NCBI GenBank assembly: GCA_964576535.1
Contig: CAZNWB010000057.1
Location: 1-20,874, forward strand
Source of the DNA: 2-02-FULL-66-22 sp964576535
GTDB taxonomy: Bacteria > Methylomirabilota > Methylomirabilia > Methylomirabilales > 2-02-FULL-66-22
Length of the DNA stretch: 20,874 bases
Direction of reading: 5' to 3'
Shown here: piece by piece, positions 15,815 through 20,874 of the stretch
Layout: each line of letters opens with the position of its first letter
Position numbering within the stretch: position 1 is the first letter of the stretch
Program-made: the position numbers and the translations under genes
The notes under the pieces: generated by a model
The model's database searches: none
Seen by the model: only the letters and a program-made list of their open reading frames with translations
What the model was told of the DNA's origin: nothing

Positions 15815-17352
15815 GTGATCAAGGTTGTGACCGCAAAGGAGATGCAAGAGCTGGATCGGCGCGCCAGCGCCGAATACGGGATTCCGTCGCTCCTCCTCAT
15901 GGAGAACGCGGGGACCGAGGCAGTGCGCGAGATGCTGGCAGCCTTCCCGGGCCTCCCTCGCATGCGGGTGGCCATCGTCTGCGGGCGGGGGAACAACGGT
16001 GGGGACGGCTGCGTGGTCGCCCGGCACCTCCTGAACCGCGGCACCACGGTGGAGACGTTTCTCCTGGCGCGCCGGGAAGAGGTCAGGGGAGACGCCCGCG
16101 TGAACCTGGAGATCCTGGCGAAGATGGGCGCCGCCCCGCGAGAAATCACGAGCGCCGAGGACTTGACGGCGATTGCGGCACAGATCCGCTCGGCGGACGT
16201 GGTGGTGGACGCCCTGCTGGGAACCGGCACCCGGGGACCGGCCAAGGGCCTCTCGGCCGAGGCCATCGAACTGCTGAACCGCGCAGGTCGTCCTGTGGTG
16301 GCGATGGACATCCCCTCGGGTCTGCTGGCCGATGATCCAGAGCCGCCCGGCCCCGCCGTCCGCGCGACGCTGACGGTGACCTTTGCCCTGCCCAAGCGGT
16401 GTCTTCTCCTGTACCCGGCCGCGGCGTACGCCGGCACGGTCCGGATCGGAGACATCGGCATCCCGACCGCTCTGCGGCGCGATCCGGAGCTGCGCCTCGG
16501 TCTCCTCGAGGGGGGAGACGTGATTCCGGCCTTTCCGCGCCGGGACCCTGCGGCCCACAAGGGGACCTTCGGCCACGTGCTGGTGATCGCCGGCTCGGTG
16601 GGGAAAACGGGGGCGGCGGCCCTCACTGGCGAGGCGGCTCAGCGGGTGGGGGCCGGCCTCGTGACGCTGGCCGTTCCGGAGAGCCTCAACGACATCCTGG
16701 AGGTCAAGCTCACCGAAATCATGACCGAGCCCGTCCCGGAGACGGAGGCGCAAACTATCGGGCGGGAGGCCCTGGATCGACTCCTGCACCTGGCCGCGGA
16801 CAAGAGCGCCGTGGCCATCGGGCCTGGCCTGGGGACCCATCCCTCCACGCAGAAGCTCGTGCACGAGCTGCTGGCTGCCTTGCGGATTCCCATTGTCCTG
16901 GACGCGGATGGGATCAACGCGCTGGCCGGGCAGGCAGACCTCTTGAGGGGGGTGGCGGGTCCCCTGATTCTCACTCCCCACCCGGGGGAGATGTCCCGGC
17001 TGCTCGGCGTGCCGCGGGACGAGGTGCTGGGGCGGCGGATTGCCCTGGCGCAGGACGTGGCCAACCGCTTCAACGTGACGGTCGTTCTGAAGATGGCACG
17101 CACGGTCATCGCGTCGCCCACAGGCGATGCCGCCATCGTGCCCACCGGGAACCCCGGCATGGCCACGGGTGGCACGGGCGACGTCCTCACCGGCCTGATC
17201 GCGGGCCTCCTGGCCCAGGGGATAGCGCCCGGGCTGGCCGCACAGGCGGGTGCCTACATTCACGGGATGGCAGGAGATCTGGCAGCGGAGCGCCTGGGGC
17301 AGGAGGCGATGCTGGCCGGTGATCTGTTGGAGCGGGTGCCGGAGGCGATCCA
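15815..17352 (+). CDS. nnr: Bifunctional NAD(P)H-hydrate repair enzyme Nnr, 3' end in gap
   Basis: Nnr repairs hydrated NADH and NADPH. The N-terminal epimerase half (NnrE) interconverts R and S forms, and the C-terminal half (NnrD) dehydrates the S form with ADP or ATP. In the first half, YGIPSLLLMENAG (21-33), GRGNNGGDG (57-65), DALLGTGTRG and MDIPSGL are seen. In the second (from about 245), HKGTFGHVLVIAGS, IGPGLGTH, LDADGIN, TPHPGEMSRLLG and NPGMATGGTGDVLTG. The usual LKGA before the nucleotide site reads LKMA. About 512 residues are visible before 100 N, so only a short tail should be missing. GTG at 15815 is supported by GAGGG 7 bases upstream and by the family N terminus (KVVTAKEMQELD). 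Confidence 0.94.
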
Positions 17353-17452
17353 NNNNNNNNNNNNNNNNNNNNNNNNNNNNNNNNNNNNNNNNNNNNNNNN
17401 NNNNNNNNNNNNNNNNNNNNNNNNNNNNNNNNNNNNNNNNNNNNNNNNNNNN
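17353..17452. other. Assembly gap of 100 N (nnr to malic enzyme)
   Basis: Exactly 100 N, the usual placeholder for unknown length. It hides the end of nnr and any promoter or leader of the next gene. The join rests on scaffolding. Confidence 0.95.
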
Positions 17453-17453
17453 C

Positions 17454-18748
17454 ATGCAGATTGAAAAGAACGCGGACAAGCTGGTCAAGACGTTGCGGGT
17501 CTTCATCGTGGATCAGCCCGGATACCTGGGGAAGCTGTGCACCGCCATCGGCGAGGTCGGGGGCAACATCGGCGACGTCAAGACGGTCGCCATGGGCTTG
17601 GTCCGGAACACCCGGGACATCACCGTCTACATTGACGACGAGGCCCAGCTTCAGGGGGTAGTGGACGCGATCCGTCCCCTGGAGGGGATCGAGTTGGCCG
17701 AGGTGATCGACGAGGTGTTGAAGCGGCACGAGGGCGGCAAGATCGCCATGATGGCGCGCTACCCGCTGGAGAGTATCGCCGACATGCGCAAGGTGTACAC
17801 GCCGGGGGTGGCGACAGTGTGCCGCCTGATCCAGGCCAATCCCCCGCTGGCCTACCGCTATACCGGCATCGGGAACACCGTGGCGATCGTCACGAATGGC
17901 ACCGCCATCCTGGGTCTCGGGGCCATCGGGCCGGTGGCGGGAATGCCGGTGATGGAGGGGAAGGCACTCCTCCTGGAGCGGCTGGCCGGGATCAGCGGGG
18001 TCCCGGTGCTCGTGGACACGCGAGATCCCAAGGAGTTCGTGAACGCCGTCGTGCGGATTGCTTCGTCCTTCGGGGCCATCAACCTGGAGGATGTGGCGGC
18101 GCCCGATTGCTTCGAGATCGAGGCCCGCATCCAGGAGGCGCTGGACATCCCGGTCATGCACGATGACCAGCATGGGACCGGGGTCGTGGTCCTGGCCTCC
18201 GTGCTGCGCGCCTGCGCGCTTACCGGGCTCACGCTGGCGGAGCAGACCCTGGGGATCGTCGGCCTGGGTGCCGCGGGCATCGGGATTTCGAGGCTCCTGC
18301 TCTCGTATGGAATCAAGCACCTGATCGGCACCGACCTCAAGGACGAGGCGATGGCCCGACTGGAGCAGGCGGGAGGGCAGCGGGACACCCTGCAGGGGGT
18401 GATGGCCCATGCGGACATCGTGGTGGCGACCACAGGCGCCCCAGGCCTGATCAAGCCCGGCATGATCCGGCAGGGCCAGGTCATCCTGGCCCTTTCCAAT
18501 CCCAATGCTGAGATCCGGCCGGACGATGCCCTGGCGGCCGGCGCGGCGTTTGCCATGGACGGGAAAATGGTGAACAACGCCCTGGCCTTTCCCGGCATCT
18601 TCCGGGGCGCCCTGGATGCCCGGGCTCGCCGGATCACCGACGGCATGAAGATCGCGGCTGCGAAGGCGATCGCCGACCAGGCCCCGGAGGGTGAGCTGGT
18701 GCCGGAGATCCTTGATCGGTCGGTCCACCAGGCGGTGGCTCAGGCCGT
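17454..18748 (+). CDS. NAD-type malic enzyme with N-terminal ACT domain, 3' end in gap
   Basis: Malic enzyme oxidatively decarboxylates malate to pyruvate, with NAD likely as acceptor because an acidic residue (D294, in GTDLKDEAM) ends the second Rossmann strand. An ACT domain (about 13-85) probably binds a regulatory ligand, possibly an amino acid (inference). The catalytic core shows Y115 in VYTPGVA, K170 in VMEGKALL, metal ligands E212/D213 and D237 in HDDQHGTG, the GLGAAG nucleotide loop (270-275) and LSNPNAEIRPDDA. Of the expected 465-475 residues, 431 are visible; the rest lie in 100 N. The ATG two bases after the first gap gives a plausible start, but an upstream start cannot be excluded. 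The small-subunit bacterial form is meant, not the long MaeB fusion. Confidence 0.9.
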
Positions 18749-18848
18749 NNNNNNNNNNNNNNNNNNNNNNNNNNNNNNNNNNNNNNNNNNNNNNNNNNNN
18801 NNNNNNNNNNNNNNNNNNNNNNNNNNNNNNNNNNNNNNNNNNNNNNNN
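18749..18848. other. Assembly gap of 100 N (malic enzyme to tsaE)
   Basis: A placeholder gap of exactly 100 N. It hides the malic enzyme C terminus, the tsaE start and whatever lies between. A further small gene could be missing here. Confidence 0.95.
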
Positions 18849-19391
18849 GTCCTCGACCTCCGCGAGTGTGTCCTGTCATGGGACTCCGCCTCAGCCGAGG
18901 AGACCGAACGGGTGGGCCAGATCCTGGGTGGCTTCTTGCGACCGGGGGATGTGGTCGCCCTCTTCGGCGAACTGGGGAGCGGAAAGACCGTCCTGGTCCG
19001 GGGTATCGCAGCCGGTCTGGGCTGTGGGGCTGCCGAGGTACACAGCCCCAGCTTCACGCTGGTCAACGAGTATGCCTGCGGCCCGGCGGGACCGGGGACC
19101 AGCCCCGGGCAGGGCGGCTGGCGAATGGCGCACGTGGACCTGTACCGGATCCGGTCGGACGAGGAGCTGCCGGGAATCGGGTGGGACGAGTATGTGCATT
19201 CCCAGCATGTGGTGGCGGTGGAATGGGCAGATCGTGCCCTGCGCTGGCTGCCCGGCGACCACCTGCGGGTACGCCTGGAGATGCTGGGGCACGATCGGCG
19301 CCGGCTTTGCGTGCAGGCGACCGGTACCCGCTCCGCGGAGCTGGCCCGGAAGTGGCTGGAAGCGGCGGACGTCACCCCGCGGGCAAGCTAA
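18849..19391 (+). CDS. tsaE: tRNA threonylcarbamoyladenosine synthesis ATPase TsaE, 5' end in gap
   Basis: TsaE is the ATPase that drives TsaB-TsaD in making N6-threonylcarbamoyladenosine at A37 of ANN-decoding tRNAs. The 180 visible residues show SAEETERVG, Walker A GELGSGKT (40-47), VHSPSFTLVNEY (64-75), HVDLYR (95-100) and VEWADRA (124-130), in family order. No in-frame start codon lies before the first motif, so the start is in the N gap. Between NEY and HVDLYR there is an insert of about 17 residues rich in G and P, longer than in typical TsaE. Its TAA stop is the start of the second GTTCGGT word-repeat element. nnr and tsaE are often adjacent or fused in gene order; here a malic enzyme lies between. 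Confidence 0.93.
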   Translation, partial: VLDLRECVLSWDSASAEETERVGQILGGFLRPGDVVALFGELGSGKTVLVRGIAAGLGCGAAEVHSPSFTLVNEYACGPAGPGTSPGQGGWRMAHVDLYRIRSDEELPGIGWDEYVHSQHVVAVEWADRALRWLPGDHLRVRLEMLGHDRRRLCVQATGTRSAELARKWLEAADVTPRAS

Positions 19392-19464
19392 AGCGTTCGG
19401 CTGTTCGGTGGTTCGGCTGTTCCCGGAACTACCGAACGACCGAACCCCCGAACCACCGAACGTT
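19389..19464. repeat. GTTCGGTN octamer palindrome, tsaE-degP gap
   Basis: Four octamers of the type NGTTCGGY (19394-19422) face five in the opposite sense (19426-19464). The central 20 positions pair at 17, and the right arm has one extra octamer. The outer sequence TAAAGCGTTCGG includes the tsaE stop codon and matches the start of the cdaR-glmM element (TAAAGGCGTTCG). It ends about 10 bases before the degP ribosome site. Confidence 0.75.
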
Positions 19465-19486
19465 GAATGACCTGAGGGAGGGTGCA

Positions 19487-20874
19487 ATGAGATCGGTAAA
19501 CGGGTGGCGACGGAGGGCGATGGGGCTGGCCGCCATTGCCCTGATAGTCATGGGTGGCCCCGGATGGAACCGGGTAGAGGCAGCCCTGTGGAGCGAGTCA
19601 CCGGGTGTGACGCGGGAGGACCCCGACCTGGCCCGCGTGAACCAGGCCATGATCCGGTTGGCCAAGAGCTTGCGGCCGGCTGTCGTGCAGATCGGCGTGA
19701 GCGGCGAGAGGGGCAGCGAACAGGACCTGCCACAGGATCACCCGCCGCTTCCGCCGGGCGAGCGGCCCCGAGTGGGGTCGGGCATCATCCTCACCGCCGA
19801 CGGATTTATCCTGACAAACCAGCACGTGATCGAGCAGGCTGCGGAGATCGAAATCCAGCTCATGGATGACCGGAAGTTCCCGGCGAAGGTGGTGGGGAAG
19901 GACGCCCGCACGGACCTGGCGCTGTTGAAGGTGGAGGCGGCGGGGCTCCCCGTGCTGCCCCTGGGGGACTCGGACAAGCTGGAGGTGGGGGAATTGGTCC
20001 TGGCCATCGGCAACCCCTTCGGTCTCGAGCACTCGGTGAGCCTGGGCATCGTCAGCCGAAAGGGGCGGGCTCTGGGAAGCGCGGGGACCTTCACCGACTA
20101 CATCCAGACCGACGCCTCCGTGAATCCAGGGAACAGCGGGGGTCCGCTCCTCAACATGCGCGGAGAGGTGATCGGCATCAACACTGCTGTCATCCCCAAC
20201 CGGCAGGTGGCTTTTGCCATCCCCATCAACCTGGCGAAATCCCTTCTGCCGGAGCTCCAGGCCAGCGGTCGGATCGCATGGGGATTCCTGGGCGTGAGCA
20301 TCCAGGATGTAACCCAGGAGCTGGCCAAGGCCATGGGCGTCCCGGAGAACAAGGGCGCCCTGGTCAATAACGTACTGGCCGGGCAGCCGGCCGAGACGGG
20401 CGGGATCAAGCGGGGCGATATCATCGTGCAATTCGACGGCAAGGCCGTTTCGAGCGTCCGGGTGCTGCAACGCGCGGTGAGCTTTACCCCCGTCGGAAAG
20501 CAGGTGGAGGTGCAGGTCTTCCGTGGGGGGAAGCTGGAGACCCTGACCGTAAAGGTGGGCGAGGCCGCCACGGCCGAGCGCCGGGCCACGGCACCACCGG
20601 CGCGCCGGGAGCTGGGAATGATGGTGGAGGAGCTGGACGCGGAGAAGGCGAAGAAGTTCAAGCTGCGGGAGGGCGAGGAGGGCCTGATCGTGAGCGACGT
20701 GGCCAAGGCCGGTCCCGCCGCCAGCGCCGGCATCCGCGCCGGGGATCTGATCCGCGAGGTGAACCGTCGGGAGGTGCGCTCGCTGGAGGGATACCGGAGC
20801 GCCCTCCGCCGTGACGAGGGAGAAGTGGACCTCTTCCTCCTCCAGCGGGGCCAGGCCCACTTCTACGTGGCCGT
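19487..20874 (+). CDS. degP: Periplasmic serine protease/chaperone of the DegP/HtrA family, 3' end off window
   Basis: The frame stays open to the right edge with 462 residues visible. A signal peptide is likely (RR at 8-10, hydrophobic 11-27, cleavage near VEA at 30-32). The S1C protease domain carries the full triad H113 (TNQHVI), D143 (RTDLALL) and S217 (GNSGGPL). Two PDZ domains follow at about 265-358 and 373-462, the second beginning RRELGMMVEEL. Two PDZ domains point to the DegP/DegQ (Do-like) class rather than DegS. It should degrade or refold damaged envelope proteins. The ATG has GGGAGGG about 5 bases upstream. Only a few residues are likely missing. The word-repeat palindrome separates it from tsaE, and no clear sigma-E or sigma-70 promoter is seen. 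Confidence 0.94.
   Translation, partial: MRSVNGWRRRAMGLAAIALIVMGGPGWNRVEAALWSESPGVTREDPDLARVNQAMIRLAKSLRPAVVQIGVSGERGSEQDLPQDHPPLPPGERPRVGSGIILTADGFILTNQHVIEQAAEIEIQLMDDRKFPAKVVGKDARTDLALLKVEAAGLPVLPLGDSDKLEVGELVLAIGNPFGLEHSVSLGIVSRKGRALGSAGTFTDYIQTDASVNPGNSGGPLLNMRGEVIGINTAVIPNRQVAFAIPINLAKSLLPELQASGRIAWGFLGVSIQDVTQELAKAMGVPENKGALVNNVLAGQPAETGGIKRGDIIVQFDGKAVSSVRVLQRAVSFTPVGKQVEVQVFRGGKLETLTVKVGEAATAERRATAPPARRELGMMVEELDAEKAKKFKLREGEEGLIVSDVAKAGPAASAGIRAGDLIREVNRREVRSLEGYRSALRRDEGEVDLFLLQRGQAHFYVA

Overview
This is a GC-rich bacterial scaffold, roughly two-thirds G+C by eye, with three runs of N (10, 100 and 100 bases). That fits a metagenome-assembled genome. The content is core housekeeping: clpB, a three-gene two-component cluster, tilS-hpt-ftsH, cdaA-cdaR-glmM, pdxJ-acpS-nnr, an ACT-domain malic enzyme, tsaE and a DegP/HtrA protease. 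This order resembles the ftsH-folP-cdaA-cdaR-glmM-pdxJ-acpS-nnr-tsaE block of many deltaproteobacterial-type genomes. The lineage is likely of that kind or a neighbour such as NC10/Methylomirabilota or Rokubacteria. That placement is inference from gene order, base composition and sigma-54 usage; there is no rRNA or marker tree here.

Layout: clpB (+, 187-2799) has a near-consensus sigma-70 promoter in an AT-rich leader and is followed by a strong hairpin. A minus-strand regulatory cluster follows (6508 down to 3002): a histidine kinase with an N-terminal receiver and PAS domain, an NtrC-type sigma-54 activator, and a stand-alone receiver. A good sigma-54 promoter lies between the last two. 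From 6883 to the right edge everything is on the plus strand: tilS, hpt, ftsH, a 434-bp spacer where folP would be expected, cdaA, cdaR, glmM, a pdxJ homologue, acpS, nnr (3' end in a gap), malic enzyme (3' end in a gap), tsaE (5' end in a gap) and degP (runs off the window).

The genes form sensible groups. CdaA makes c-di-AMP, CdaR and GlmM are its known partners, and GlmM also feeds peptidoglycan precursors. AcpS activates acyl carrier protein. Nnr repairs damaged NAD(P)H. TilS and TsaE modify tRNA. ClpB, FtsH and DegP handle protein quality control in cytosol, membrane and periplasm.

Two things stand out. First, the PdxJ homologue keeps the family fold pattern and length but has lost almost every catalytic residue, so it is probably not an ordinary pyridoxine 5'-phosphate synthase. 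Second, most larger intergenic gaps hold an element built from degenerate tandem words of about 7-10 bases, often arranged as long imperfect palindromes. Different gaps use different words (GTTCGGTN, YGACAAC, GTACGAAT, GAGCCGAG, CTTGGCGT). Most elements begin at, or even contain, the stop codon of the upstream gene. I cannot assign them to a described repeat family from the sequence alone.
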